From contig NZ_LR027575.1 in the NCBI RefSeq assembly GCF_900605015.1, forward strand, positions 54,690 through 118,689: a stretch of 64,000 nt of DNA, given 5' to 3'. Under the pieces are notes generated by a model that was given only the letters and a program-made list of their open reading frames with translations, had not been told where the DNA came from and did no database searches. The stretch is from Olsenella sp. Marseille-P4559 (GTDB lineage: Bacteria > Actinomycetota > Coriobacteriia > Coriobacteriales > Atopobiaceae). A program made the translations under genes and the position numbers. Shown piece after piece: positions 25,555-34,676 of the stretch (its first letter is position 1; the number at the start of each line of letters is the position of its first letter).

Positions 25555-26478
25555 TCACAGCTGGATGCCCTCAAACGCGGCACAGATGGCGTCGAGCATC
25601 AAGACGGCGTAGGTCTGGGCGTCGCTCGTCGTGAAGGTGCCCTCGAAGTTGGGGCCCACGGGCAGCTCGATGCGTACCACGGGCACGTCCTCGCGCGAGC
25701 TCTCGACGGCGGTGCGCAGGCGCAAGGGGAGCGTATCGACGTCGTCCATGATCACGTTTGAGGTGGTGGAGCCGTCTGGCAGGGGTGCGGCCGAGAGAAC
25801 GAGTACGGCCTGGGCCCCCTTGCAGGCGGCAGGGGCCGAGGAGTCGACAAGCTCAAGGCCCGAGGCATCGGTTGTGGCACTTGCCAGGTTCCAGATGCGA
25901 CCCGCGACGTTTCTCGAGATGGGGTCCTCGCCGGTGATGCAGAGCTTGACGACTTCGAGCACGCCGGCTGCGCGGGCAAAGCCCATGCCGCCCTGTGGGT
26001 GCGGTCCCACCGCGGGGTTTCCGCCCCATACATGCCTCAGGCGGTCGATGGCGTCAAAGGTGTCGGGGAAGGCCATGCCGTCTGCCAAGAGCCCTACGCT
26101 CTCCTGGAACTGCTTGACTGCGGCTTCGGTGTGGGCGCCGTATTGTCCATCCACCGCGCCGCAGGAGAAGCCAAGCACGTTGAGGCGCTCCTGGAGCTGA
26201 TGCACGTCGTTGCCGTGGAAGTTGGGGAGACGCAGGTAGAGGGTGCGGTCACCGATCTGGTAGCACTCGTCCACGAGTGCCGCCCACGTAGCCGTATCGA
26301 TTGCCTCGCCCAGCTGGAGGCCGTGGTCAAGCCGGAAGCGCGCAACGGCGGTGGCAGTCGAGCGGCCAAAGGCCTTCTCGTCAGTCTCTGCCCTGTCGAT
26401 CTTGTATCCCAGCGACCCCAGGCGCTCCTGGATGTCCTCCACAGCGGCGCCTGACGCGCCCTCGCGAATAGGTTCCAT
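25555..26478 (-). CDS. Peptidoglycan-binding domain protein
   Basis: The 307-aa protein has two tandem PG_binding_1-like repeats: GAAVEDIQERLGSLGYKIDR to AVARFRLDHGLQLGEAIDTATWAAL rewritten here as its edges VEDIQERLGSLG and ARFRLDHGLQLG (about 11-70), and NDVHQLQERLNVLGF to AVKQFQESVGLLADG, edges VHQLQERLNVLG and VKQFQESVGLLA (about 89-135). The C-terminal half resembles the alpha/beta fold of amidase-linked proteins, but I see no complete metal triad, so enzyme activity is uncertain. There is no signal peptide or membrane segment, which is odd for a wall binder. It is the last gene of a galE-prenyl synthase operon. Possible cell-wall role; unproven. Confidence 0.7.
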   Translation of the reverse strand: MEPIREGASGAAVEDIQERLGSLGYKIDRAETDEKAFGRSTATAVARFRLDHGLQLGEAIDTATWAALVDECYQIGDRTLYLRLPNFHGNDVHQLQERLNVLGFSCGAVDGQYGAHTEAAVKQFQESVGLLADGMAFPDTFDAIDRLRHVWGGNPAVGPHPQGGMGFARAAGVLEVVKLCITGEDPISRNVAGRIWNLASATTDASGLELVDSSAPAACKGAQAVLVLSAAPLPDGSTTSNVIMDDVDTLPLRLRTAVESSREDVPVVRIELPVGPNFEGTFTTSDAQTYAVLMLDAICAAFEGIQL

Positions 26479-26521
26479 ACCCTAGTTCCCCCCGATATCG
26501 CGGGCGCAAGGCGTCATCCGG

Positions 26522-27586
26522 CTAGCCCCTGCGCTCCACAAAGAAGTCTGCCATAGAATCGAGGACCGCGCGCGTGTCTCCGGCAAGCTCGACGCCCTCG
26601 AGGCGCCCCTGCGCGCTGCCCGCGAGGGCGCGTGCGCGATCCTGCACGGCATCGATGGCCCCTGCCCCCTCCATGAGCCTGACGGCACGGGCAAGCACCC
26701 GCGTATCTGTGGCATGCGACGAGAGGATGCCGAGAAGCTCGCCCCTCTCGGCCCCCGACAGGTGCTCGAGTGCCCAGCACACGGCCATGGTGCGCTTGCC
26801 CTCGGTGATGTCGCTCCTGAAGTCCTTGCCCTGTGCCTCGGCGCTGCCAACAAGGTTGAGCAGGTCATCCTGCAGCTGGAAGGCGAGGCCCGCGTCCATG
26901 CCAAAGGCCCTCAAGGCGTCCGTCTGCTCTTGGGTGCCCCCGCCGCAGATGGCACCCATGGCAAGCGGCGTTGCCGCCGAGTAGAATGCGGTCTTGCGTG
27001 TGGCCATGCACAGGTAGTCTGCGACGGATACGTCCCAGCGCCCGTCGCGGACCCAGCCCAAGTCGAGCGCCTGGCCCTCGAGCGTGCGGCGCTCCATCTC
27101 GACCAGCTCGCGCACTATGCGCAGGCGGCATGCGTCATCAAGGGCGGGGTCTGCCACAACCTTGCCGACGACCTCGACAAGCGCGAGGTCGCCCACGTTG
27201 ATGGCGATGCCCGTGCCCTCGGCGCGGTATGTGCAGGGCTGGCCGCGGCGCACCTCGCCCTCATCGGCAATGTCGTCATGGATGAGGGCGGCAGACTGGA
27301 AGTCCTCGATGGCCGCGGCTGCCGCGAGGGCACGCGAGGCGTCCCCTCCCACAGCCTCGCAGCCGAGCAGCACCAGCGCGGGGCGAGTGCGCTTGCCGCC
27401 CGAGCGCGTGAAGCGCGCGAGCGGGGCATAGAGGTAGCGGGAGAGGTCTTGCTCCGCACCCTGTCCTGCGATGGACTGGGGCAGGTGTGCGGAGATGTAG
27501 TCCTCGATGCGAGGCCGGCGCTCGGTGAGCCAAGCGGCAAAGAGCCCGCCCCCGTCGCCGGCGGTCGTGGTGCCGCGTGTTGCCAT
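26522..27586 (-). CDS. Polyprenyl (isoprenyl) diphosphate synthase
   Basis: Chain-elongating prenyltransferase making isoprenoid carriers or quinone side chains. The 354-aa product shows GGKRTRPALVLL, first Asp-rich motif LIHDDIADEGEVRRGQP and second QLQDDLLNLVGS, where the third Asp of DDxxD is Asn as in many family members; KRTMAVCWALEHL follows. A Gly-rich N-terminal tail of about 15 residues is extra. It begins 2 bp after the galE stop, so the two are co-transcribed. Chain length cannot be predicted reliably here. Confidence 0.88.
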   Translation of the reverse strand: MATRGTTTAGDGGGLFAAWLTERRPRIEDYISAHLPQSIAGQGAEQDLSRYLYAPLARFTRSGGKRTRPALVLLGCEAVGGDASRALAAAAAIEDFQSAALIHDDIADEGEVRRGQPCTYRAEGTGIAINVGDLALVEVVGKVVADPALDDACRLRIVRELVEMERRTLEGQALDLGWVRDGRWDVSVADYLCMATRKTAFYSAATPLAMGAICGGGTQEQTDALRAFGMDAGLAFQLQDDLLNLVGSAEAQGKDFRSDITEGKRTMAVCWALEHLSGAERGELLGILSSHATDTRVLARAVRLMEGAGAIDAVQDRARALAGSAQGRLEGVELAGDTRAVLDSMADFFVERRG

Positions 27587-27588
27587 TG

Positions 27589-28644
27589 CTAGCCCTCGTA
27601 GCCGTTGGGGTTCTTGGACTGCCAGTTCCAGGAGTCACGGCACATGTCGCCGATGTCGTACTTGGCCACCCAGCCCATCTCGCGCTTGGCCTTAGAGCAG
27701 TCGGCGTAGTTGGCGTCCACATCGCCGGGGCGGCGCGGGTCAATCTGGTAGGGGAGGTCCTTGCCGCAGGCGAGCGAGAAGGCCTTGATGATCTCGAGGA
27801 CCGAGGTGCCCCTGCCGGTGCCGAGGTTGAAGATCTCGACGCCGGTGCGGCCATTCATCCAGTTGAGGGCCGCAGCGTGGCCGGTTGCGAGGTCGCATAC
27901 GTGGATGTAGTCACGCACGCCGGTACCGTCGGGCGTGTCGTAGTCGTTGCCAAAGACGTGTACGCACGCGCGCTTGCCAATGGCCACCTGTGCGACGTAG
28001 GGCAAGAGGTTGTTGGGAATGCCCTTGGGGTCCTCGCCCATGAGTCCCGAGGGATGCGCGCCAATGGGGTTGAAGTAGCGGAGCAGCACGACGTTCCACG
28101 CGGGGTCTGCGGTGTGGAGGTCGGTCAGGACCTGCTCGATCATCCACTTGGTCCAGCCGTACGGGTTGGTTGCGGGCTTCTTGGGGCTCTCCTCGGTAAG
28201 CGGGAGGCTGTCCGGGTCACCGTAGACCGTGGCGGAGCTGGAGAAGATGATGTCCTTGCAGCCATGGTTGCGCATCACGTCGACGAGGGTGAGCGTGTTG
28301 CCAAGGTTGTTGGCGTAGTACTCGATGGGCTTGCTCACAGACTCGCCCACGGCCTTGAAGCCAGCGAAGTGAATCACACGGTCGATGTGGTCCCCGTCGA
28401 AGACCGCGCTCATGGCCTCGCGGTCGTTGACGTCGGTGCGGTAGAAGGTGAGGCGGGCGGCCGCCGCGTCACCCACGATGGTCTTGATGCGGTCGATGAC
28501 CCTCTCGGACGCATTGGAGAGATCGTCGACGACGACCACCTTGTAGCCGTCCTGCAAAAGCTCGACCACGGTGTGGCTTCCAATGAAGCCCGCGCCGCCG
28601 GTGACGAGCACGCAGGTGTCCTGGGGGTCTTTTGCCTCGCTCAT
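27589..28644 (-). CDS. galE: UDP-glucose 4-epimerase
   Basis: Interconverts UDP-glucose and UDP-galactose, in sugar catabolism and surface polysaccharide synthesis. The 351-aa SDR-extended product has the NAD site VTGGAGFIGSH (14-24), IHFAGFKAVGES, FSSSATVYG and the catalytic PYGWTK (Y162, K166), then LRYFNPIGAHPSG and a C-terminal PRRPGDVDANYADCSKA. First gene of a three-gene minus-strand operon. It faces modA across 348 bp. Confidence 0.94.
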   Translation of the reverse strand: MSEAKDPQDTCVLVTGGAGFIGSHTVVELLQDGYKVVVVDDLSNASERVIDRIKTIVGDAAAARLTFYRTDVNDREAMSAVFDGDHIDRVIHFAGFKAVGESVSKPIEYYANNLGNTLTLVDVMRNHGCKDIIFSSSATVYGDPDSLPLTEESPKKPATNPYGWTKWMIEQVLTDLHTADPAWNVVLLRYFNPIGAHPSGLMGEDPKGIPNNLLPYVAQVAIGKRACVHVFGNDYDTPDGTGVRDYIHVCDLATGHAAALNWMNGRTGVEIFNLGTGRGTSVLEIIKAFSLACGKDLPYQIDPRRPGDVDANYADCSKAKREMGWVAKYDIGDMCRDSWNWQSKNPNGYEG

Positions 28645-28842
28645 GGGTTTCCTTTCGGGTCTTGTGCCAAGGTACCTCGCGGCGAATAAGCCAAGAAGAC
28701 AGTATACGTTGCCGATGTGTGCACATCGTTGGGTTTGCCAGGTGGCTTGGGGGCTCGTCGTCCATCCTGCCCCGCCACAGCCCTACCGTCCGCGTCGCAA
28801 CTTCTCCGCCTGCCACCTTTCCCAAACTTTTTGTTTGCATAG

Positions 28843-28866
28843 CGTTATAGTCTGTAAGCAAGAACG
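28843..28866 (+). promoter_or_regulatory. ModE-like box upstream of modA
   Basis: CGTTATA-N10-AAGAACG spans 24 nt with the layout of the ModE operator half-sites (CGTTATA facing TATAACG). The right half matches in 5 of 7 positions. A TATAGT -10-like hexamer lies inside it (28846-28851), so binding would block transcription. A perfect version occurs at 38283-38306. The rest of the galE-modA gap (28645-28992) has no gene. Confidence 0.4.
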
Positions 28867-28992
28867 CCGTCGTTGGACAGGCTTCACATCCTCGGCGGCG
28901 AAGTCCACAGGCACCACATGGGCGGCACGTGAAAAGCATCGCTCCAGAGATGCGCCCCAGGCAGGCATCACACCCAGGGAAAGGAAAGTACC

Positions 28993-29880
28993 ATGGCAGG
29001 AACAAGCGTTACCAGGCGTTCGTTTGTGTCGGTGGCAGTTGCTGCGGCAGGCCTCGGGCTGGCGGCATGCGGAGGCACGCAATCGCAGACCGCTCAGTCG
29101 GCCAGCTCGGCCACAGCGGATACGACGTCTGCGGCAGAGGCAAGGACGCTCACCGTCTTTGCTGCCGCATCGCTCACCGAGTCGCTCACCGAGGCCGGCG
29201 ACCTCTTCAAGGCCGCCAACGATGGCGTAGACATCAGCTTCAACTTTGATTCCTCGGGCACCCTCAAGAAGCAGATTCAGGAGGGCGCAGACTGCGACGT
29301 CTTCATCTCTGCAGGCCAGAAGCAGATGAACCAGCTCGATGCCCAGGCCGCATCCGGCAACGACGACGGCCTCGACTACATCGACCACGCCACCCGCTTT
29401 GACATCCTCGAGAACAAGGTCACGCTCTGCGTGCCCGATGGCAACCCCAAGGCCGTCCAGAACTTCGACGACATGGCATCCAAGCTCCAGGCACACGACG
29501 TCCTTCTCTGCATGGGCAACTCCGATGTCCCCGTGGGCCAGTACACCCAGAAGATCCTTGCGTACTACAACCTCGACGAGACGGAACTCGCCAACGCCGG
29601 CTGTATCACCTACGGCAGCAACGTGAAGGAGGTCACCTCGCAGGTATCCGAGGCCACCGTCGACTGTGGCGTCATCTACAAGACCGATGCCACCTCCGCC
29701 AGCCTCACGATGGTCGACGAGGCCACCGAGGAGATGTGCGGCCGCGTGGTCTATCCCGCGGCAGCAACGAAGTCTGCGCTCGAGCCCGAGCTTGCCAAGT
29801 CCCTCCTCGACTTCCTCAGGACGAAGGACGCAAGCGATTGCTTCGAGAAGGTCGGCTTCACGCCGCTTGCCGAGGCATAG
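28993..29880 (+). CDS. modA: Molybdate ABC transporter substrate-binding lipoprotein
   Basis: Captures molybdate (or tungstate) outside the cell. The 295-aa product has a twin-arginine-like signal TRRSFVSVAVAAAGLG with lipobox LAAC (C26), then ModA core motifs: TVFAAASLTESLTEAG, SFNFDSSGTLKKQI, CDVFISAG, DVPVGQYTQKIL and GVIYKTDATS. ATG 28993 follows AAAGGAAAG. First gene of a molybdenum uptake and cofactor operon of seven genes, the supply line for the molybdenum hydroxylases at 43-46 and 57-60 kb. Confidence 0.93.
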   Translation: MAGTSVTRRSFVSVAVAAAGLGLAACGGTQSQTAQSASSATADTTSAAEARTLTVFAAASLTESLTEAGDLFKAANDGVDISFNFDSSGTLKKQIQEGADCDVFISAGQKQMNQLDAQAASGNDDGLDYIDHATRFDILENKVTLCVPDGNPKAVQNFDDMASKLQAHDVLLCMGNSDVPVGQYTQKILAYYNLDETELANAGCITYGSNVKEVTSQVSEATVDCGVIYKTDATSASLTMVDEATEEMCGRVVYPAAATKSALEPELAKSLLDFLRTKDASDCFEKVGFTPLAEA

Positions 29881-29887
29881 CCTTGCC

Positions 29888-30574
29888 ATGGACTGGTACC
29901 CACTCCTTAACTCGCTGAGGATTGCCGCCGTCTCGACGGTGGTGGTGTTTCTCCTCGGCGTGTGGCTCGCAGATGTGGTGGCCCATGCCCACCGCGTGGT
30001 GAAGGGCGTGCTCGACGTCGTCCTCACCCTTCCCCTGGTGCTGCCGCCCACCGTCGTGGGATACATGCTGCTGGTGCTTCTCGGTCCCAGGCGTCCCGTG
30101 GGCGCCTGGGTGCTCTCCGCCTTTGGCATCAAGCTCACCATGACATGGTACTCGGCCATCTTCGCCACCGTGGTCGTGAGCTTCCCGCTCATGTACCGCA
30201 CGGCGCGTGGCACCTTCGAGAGCTTTGACCAGAGCCTCGCCAGCGCTGCGCGCACGCTGGGCAAGTCGAATGCCTGGGTGTTCTGGCGGGTTAAGATGCC
30301 TTGCTGCAGGCAGGGGGTCATCGCTGGCTCCGTTCTGGCCTTCGCCCGCGCACTGGGCGAGTATGGCGCCACCTCCATGATCGCCGGCTACACGCCAGGG
30401 TCTACGGCCACCATCTCCACGACGGTCTACCAGCTGTGGCGCACGGGCGATGACGCGCAGGCCTTCCAGTGGGTTCTTGTGAACCTTGCGATAAGCGCCG
30501 TGGTGCTGCTCGTCCTCAACCTCTTTGAGGGTCGCCAGCGCTCGGGCGCGGCGCGAGCGGGGGCGGCATCATGA
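29888..30574 (+). CDS. modB: Molybdate ABC transporter permease
   Basis: The 228-aa membrane subunit has five or six hydrophobic segments, and family motifs TLPLVLPPTVVGYMLLVLLG, the EAA-like docking loop SLASAARTLGKSNAWVFWRV, and FARALGEYGATSMIAGY. It starts 7 bp after modA and overlaps modC by 4 nt (ATGA). Length is normal for ModB. Confidence 0.93.
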   Translation: MDWYPLLNSLRIAAVSTVVVFLLGVWLADVVAHAHRVVKGVLDVVLTLPLVLPPTVVGYMLLVLLGPRRPVGAWVLSAFGIKLTMTWYSAIFATVVVSFPLMYRTARGTFESFDQSLASAARTLGKSNAWVFWRVKMPCCRQGVIAGSVLAFARALGEYGATSMIAGYTPGSTATISTTVYQLWRTGDDAQAFQWVLVNLAISAVVLLVLNLFEGRQRSGAARAGAAS

Positions 30575-31695
30575 CGGTCTTGGAAGTTGACATCGAGAAG
30601 CGCCTGCGTGGCTTTACGCTGGGCGTCTCGTTCTCCCTGGAGCGCCCGGAAGAGATCATGGCCCTTCTGGGGCCATCGGGCTGTGGCAAGTCCATGACGC
30701 TCAAGTGCATTGCGGGCGTCGAGCGACCAGACGCCGGCCGCATCGTGCTGGGTGAGCGCACGCTCTTTGACAGCGAGGCAAAGGTAGACCTCCCACCGCA
30801 GAGGCGCCACGTGGGTTACCTCTTCCAGAGCTATGCCCTCTTCCCAACCATGACGGTCGAGCAGAACGTGCTCTCCGGTGCCTTTGGCGCCACGAGGGAG
30901 GAGCGCCTTGCTCGCGCGAGGCGCGAGATGGCGGCCATGCGCCTGGATGGCCTCGAGCGCCATCGCCCGCGCGAGCTCTCTGGCGGGCAGCAGCAGCGCT
31001 GCGCCATGGCACGCATCCTTGCGAGCGACCCAGAGCTCATCCTCTTGGACGAGCCCTTCTCGGCGCTTGACGGCTATCTGCGCTGGCAGCTTGAGCTTGA
31101 GCTGGCAGACGTCCTGCGTGGGTTCCCGGGCGGTGCGGTGTACGTCTCTCACAATCGCGACGAGGTCTACCGCATGTGCGATACGGTCTGCGTGCTGGAC
31201 CGCGGCCGCTCTGACGCCAAGGTGGGCGTGCACTCGCTCTTCGACGCCCCCTCCAGCGTGGCGGCGGCCCTGATCAGCGGCTGCAAGAACGTGAGCCGTG
31301 CGCGCATGGCGGGCGAGGCCGGCGCGCTTGCCTGCGACGACTGGGGCGTCACGCTTGCCACGTCGATGCCGTGCCCCAAGGATGTCTCGCACGTGGGGAT
31401 CCGTGCGCACTACTTCACCATCACCCCGGGCCTGCACCCCGGCGGGCCAAACGCAATCCCCTGCGAGGTGGACCGCGTGATTGACTCCACGTTCTCGACC
31501 ATCGTGATGGCAAGGACCCCTGCGGGCGCGCTGCTGCGCTATGAGTGCGACAAGGACGCATGGGCCAGTCTCGAAAGTCCGACCCAGGTCACGCTGGGCA
31601 TTGCTCCCGAGAAGGTCATGCCGCTCGTCTCCGGGGGCGCTTCGCAGGAGGCCGGCAACGCCAAGGCCGCCACGGAGGACGCGCCTCATGCATGA
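30571..31695 (+). CDS. modC: Molybdate ABC transporter ATPase
   Basis: The 374-aa ATPase has Walker A GPSGCGKSMT, Q-loop YLFQSYALFPTMTVE, signature LSGGQQQRCAMARIL, Walker B LILLDEPFSALDG and H-loop VSHNRDEVYRM. The C-terminal third has a MOP/TOBE-like region that senses oxyanion. It overlaps modB at its start and moaA at its end (8 nt), indicating a tightly coupled operon. Confidence 0.92.
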   Translation: MTVLEVDIEKRLRGFTLGVSFSLERPEEIMALLGPSGCGKSMTLKCIAGVERPDAGRIVLGERTLFDSEAKVDLPPQRRHVGYLFQSYALFPTMTVEQNVLSGAFGATREERLARARREMAAMRLDGLERHRPRELSGGQQQRCAMARILASDPELILLDEPFSALDGYLRWQLELELADVLRGFPGGAVYVSHNRDEVYRMCDTVCVLDRGRSDAKVGVHSLFDAPSSVAAALISGCKNVSRARMAGEAGALACDDWGVTLATSMPCPKDVSHVGIRAHYFTITPGLHPGGPNAIPCEVDRVIDSTFSTIVMARTPAGALLRYECDKDAWASLESPTQVTLGIAPEKVMPLVSGGASQEAGNAKAATEDAPHA

Positions 31696-32635
31696 CGACC
31701 TTGGCCGTGACATACGCTACCTGCGCCTCTCCGTAACGGACCGCTGCAACTGCCGCTGCATCTACTGCATGCCCGAGCATGGCGTGCCCATGCTGTCGCA
31801 TGCCGACATCCTCTCGTTCGAGGAGATGCGCGGCATCGTTGCCGCGGCGGCGTCCCTGGGCGTGCAAAAGGTGCGCCTTACGGGTGGCGAGCCTCTGGCG
31901 AGGCGCGGCATCGTGGACCTCGTGGGCATGGCCTCCTCTGTTCCTGGCATCGAGGAGGTGGACATGACCACCAACGCCACGCTGCTTGCACCCGTGGCAA
32001 AAGACCTGCGGGCTGCGGGGCTCTCCCGTCTCAACGTGAGTCTCGACACGCTGAATGCCGAGCGCTACGCGCGCATCACGCGACGCGGCTCGCTTGCGGA
32101 CGCGCTTGCAGGGCTCGAGGCCGCGCACGATGCGGGCTTCTCGAACACCAAAGTCAACTGCGTGCTCGTGGGCGGTGTGAACGACGACGAGCTTCGTACC
32201 ATGGCGCTTCTCGCGTGCGACCACGACCTCACGGTGCGCTTCATCGAGCTCATGCGTATGGGGGAGTGCGCCCGGTGGCCCAAGGGGCGCTTCGTCTCTG
32301 CCGATGCGGTATTAGATGCCGTGCCCGAGCTTGCCCCCGTTGGGAAAGAGGGCGTCTCGGAGCTGTACCATGCCCCCGGCTGGCGTGGTAGCGTTGGGCT
32401 CATACGGCCCATGACGCACAGGTTCTGCTCGGGCTGTGACCGCATTCGCGTGACGGCGGACGGTCGCCTGAAGCCGTGCCTTCACTCCTCGGTCGAGGTC
32501 AGCCTACGTGGGCTTACCGGCCAGGAGCTGGTTGAGGCCATGCGAGGCGGCATCGCGTCAAAGCCTCGGGGACACCGGATGGACGACGGTCGTGCGAGCG
32601 ACTCCGCACGGCCCATGAACGAGATAGGGGGCTGA
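31688..32635 (+). CDS. moaA: GTP 3',8-cyclase MoaA
   Basis: Radical-SAM enzyme that starts molybdopterin synthesis from GTP. The 315-aa product begins MHDDLGRDIRYLRLSVTDRC with the SAM cluster C20-x3-C24-x2-C27 (CNCRCIYCMPEHG), then LTGGEPLARRG, RLNVSLDTL and the C-terminal cluster motif HRFCSGCDRIRVTADGRLKP. It ends in the conserved Gly-Gly needed for activity. Only 3 bp separate it from moaC. Confidence 0.94.
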   Translation: MHDDLGRDIRYLRLSVTDRCNCRCIYCMPEHGVPMLSHADILSFEEMRGIVAAAASLGVQKVRLTGGEPLARRGIVDLVGMASSVPGIEEVDMTTNATLLAPVAKDLRAAGLSRLNVSLDTLNAERYARITRRGSLADALAGLEAAHDAGFSNTKVNCVLVGGVNDDELRTMALLACDHDLTVRFIELMRMGECARWPKGRFVSADAVLDAVPELAPVGKEGVSELYHAPGWRGSVGLIRPMTHRFCSGCDRIRVTADGRLKPCLHSSVEVSLRGLTGQELVEAMRGGIASKPRGHRMDDGRASDSARPMNEIGG

Positions 32636-32638
32636 GCC

Positions 32639-33601
32639 ATGGGGCTCACGCACTTCAACGGGGAGGGACGCGCCCGCATGGTGGACGTGTCCGCCAAGCC
32701 AAAGACGCAGAGGGTCGCCCGCGCAGCGGGCAAGGTCCTCATGCGTCCGGACACGCTGGAGCTGGTGCGCGCGAGCGGCATCCACAAGGGCGATGTGCTC
32801 GCCGTGGCGCAGGTGGCGGGCATCATGGCCGCAAAGCGCTGCTGGGAGCTGGTGCCCATGTGCCACCCCATCCAGCTCACGGGTGCCGACGTGTCGTTCT
32901 CATACGAGAAGGACGGCATCGCCTTCACGGCAACCACGCGCTGCTGCGGCGAGACGGGCGTCGAGATGGAGGCGCTCACGGCTGCCTCGGTCGTGGGTCT
33001 CACGATCTACGACATGTGCAAGGCGCACCAGCGCGACATGGTCATCACCGAGGTGCGCCTGCTTGAGAAGGACGGCGGCAGATCCGGGCACTTCGTGCGG
33101 ACCGCGGGTGACGCTCCCGCGGCATCGGCGGAGGCCGCCACGGCGTCTCTGCCGCACGGCACCGTGGTTGCCACCTGCATATCCGAGAAGAAGGGCACGC
33201 GCAAGCACACCGTTGACGCTATCGAGCTCAAGGTGGGCAAGGGCGTCGAGGGCGACGCTCACGCTGGCGGCTGGCACCGCCAGGTGAGCCTTCTCGCCAA
33301 CGAGTCCGTGGACCTCATGCGCGCCAAGGGCATCGAGCTTGCGCCGGGGGACTTTGCCGAGAACGTGCTCACGCAGGGGGTCGATGTCAAGAGCCTGCCC
33401 GTGGGCACCACGCTTGCCGTGGGCCCTGCCCGCATGGTGGTGACGCAGATCGGCAAGGCCTGCCACAACGATTGCGAGATACGGCGCCTTACGGGTGCGT
33501 GCGTGATGCCCACCGACGGCATCTTCTGCGTGGTGACGCGCGGTGGAACCGTGCGCGCCGGTGACGAGGTTCGCGTGATGGGAGAGGGCGAGCTGGCATG
33601 A
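32639..33601 (+). CDS. moaC: MoaC-MOSC fusion protein
   Basis: Residues 1-155 are cyclic pyranopterin monophosphate synthase: MVDVSAKPKTQRVARA, VPMCHPIQLTGADV (73-86), EMEALTAASVVGLTIYDMCK (109-128). Residues about 172-320 are a MOSC domain, the fold that carries sulfur to or binds molybdenum cofactor: VEGDAHAGGWHRQVSLL, GDFAENVLTQG and the cysteine motif GKACHNDCEIRR (C275). One protein thus joins an early step with a late cofactor-handling activity. The two domains are linked by an Ala-rich stretch. It overlaps the following gene by 4 nt. The domain fusion is clear; the MOSC substrate is unknown. Confidence 0.9.
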   Translation: MGLTHFNGEGRARMVDVSAKPKTQRVARAAGKVLMRPDTLELVRASGIHKGDVLAVAQVAGIMAAKRCWELVPMCHPIQLTGADVSFSYEKDGIAFTATTRCCGETGVEMEALTAASVVGLTIYDMCKAHQRDMVITEVRLLEKDGGRSGHFVRTAGDAPAASAEAATASLPHGTVVATCISEKKGTRKHTVDAIELKVGKGVEGDAHAGGWHRQVSLLANESVDLMRAKGIELAPGDFAENVLTQGVDVKSLPVGTTLAVGPARMVVTQIGKACHNDCEIRRLTGACVMPTDGIFCVVTRGGTVRAGDEVRVMGEGELA

Positions 33602-34671
33602 GGCTTGTAAAGACCGAGGACGCCATCGGGCACGTGCTGTGCCACGACATGACCCAGATTCTGCCCGGTGACCGCAAGGGTTCGCCGCGCTACAAGGGGC
33701 CTCGCTTCAAGAAGGGCCACAGGGTCACGGCCGAGGACGTGCCGGTGCTGCTCTCCATGGGCAAGGAGCACCTCTACGTGTGGGAGACCGGACCCGGCAT
33801 GCTCCACGAGGACGATGCCGCCCGGCGTCTGGCCGCGCTCTGCCTGGGCCCGGGCTGCGTGGCGTCGGGCGAGCCCCGCGAGGGCAAGATCGGCATCAAG
33901 GCCGCGCACGACGGCGTCTATCTTGTCGACTCGGGGCGCCTTGTGGCGGTGAACGGCTGCGAGGAGGTCATGATTGCCACGCGCAAGGGCGGCTTTGCCG
34001 TATCCGCAGGCGACGACCTTGCTGGCACACGCGTGGTCCCGCTGGTCGTGAGGGAGTCTGTGGTCGAGGCGGCAGAGCGCGCGGCAGACATCGGGAGGAT
34101 GGGCCCGCTCATGCGCGTGGAGCCGTGGCGCCTGGGGACGGCGGCCATCATCGCCACGGGATCCGAGGTGGCCAAGGGCCTTATCGAGGACCGCTTCACC
34201 CCTGTGGTGGAGGCCAAGCTCGCACGCTACGGCGTCAAGACGACCTGGCACGCCACGCCCGGCGACGATATGGACGCGCTGGTGGCGGCCATAGGCGAGG
34301 CGCGCGAGACCGGGGTCGACATGGTTGTGTGCACGGGTGGCATGAGCGTTGACCCAGATGACAACACCCCCGGCGCCATCAAGCGTGCGGGTGCGCGCAT
34401 CGTGACCTATGGCGCGCCGGTCCTGCCGGGCGCGATGCTTCTCGTGGGCTACTTTGACGAGAGCGATGCTGCTGGCGAGCCGCGCGCGGTTCCCGTGGTG
34501 GGTCTGCCGGGCTGCGTCATGTACAGTGCCGCCACGGTCTTTGACCTGGTGCTGCCTCGCATTGCGGCCGGCGTGGAAGTGCGCCGACGCGACGTTGTGC
34601 AACTGGGCGAGGGCGGCCTGTGCCTGCATTGCGAGCCCTGCACCTTCCCCGTGTGCCCGTTTGGAAAGTAG
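33598..34671 (+). CDS. MoeA-like molybdopterin-binding protein
   Basis: The 357-aa protein has a C-terminal MoCF_biosynth/molybdopterin-binding fold: GTAAIIATGSEVAKGLIEDR, then MVVCTGGMSVDPDDNTPGAI and VVGLPGCVMYSAATVFDLVL. The N-terminal half (MRLVKTEDAIGHVLCHDMTQ, PRFKKGHRVTAEDVPVLLSM) resembles a shortened MoeA lead domain rather than complete MoeA. Such proteins are found with molybdenum hydroxylases and probably insert or modify Mo cofactor. The C-terminus ends in three cysteines (HCEPCTFPVCPFGK), which might bind metal. Specific role inferred from the operon. Confidence 0.8.
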   Translation: MRLVKTEDAIGHVLCHDMTQILPGDRKGSPRYKGPRFKKGHRVTAEDVPVLLSMGKEHLYVWETGPGMLHEDDAARRLAALCLGPGCVASGEPREGKIGIKAAHDGVYLVDSGRLVAVNGCEEVMIATRKGGFAVSAGDDLAGTRVVPLVVRESVVEAAERAADIGRMGPLMRVEPWRLGTAAIIATGSEVAKGLIEDRFTPVVEAKLARYGVKTTWHATPGDDMDALVAAIGEARETGVDMVVCTGGMSVDPDDNTPGAIKRAGARIVTYGAPVLPGAMLLVGYFDESDAAGEPRAVPVVGLPGCVMYSAATVFDLVLPRIAAGVEVRRRDVVQLGEGGLCLHCEPCTFPVCPFGK

Positions 34672-34676
34672 GAGCC

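Noticed and set aside
23172-25583. 803-codon minus-strand ORF over glgP
   Set aside because: Mirror of glgP; no start site or family motif.
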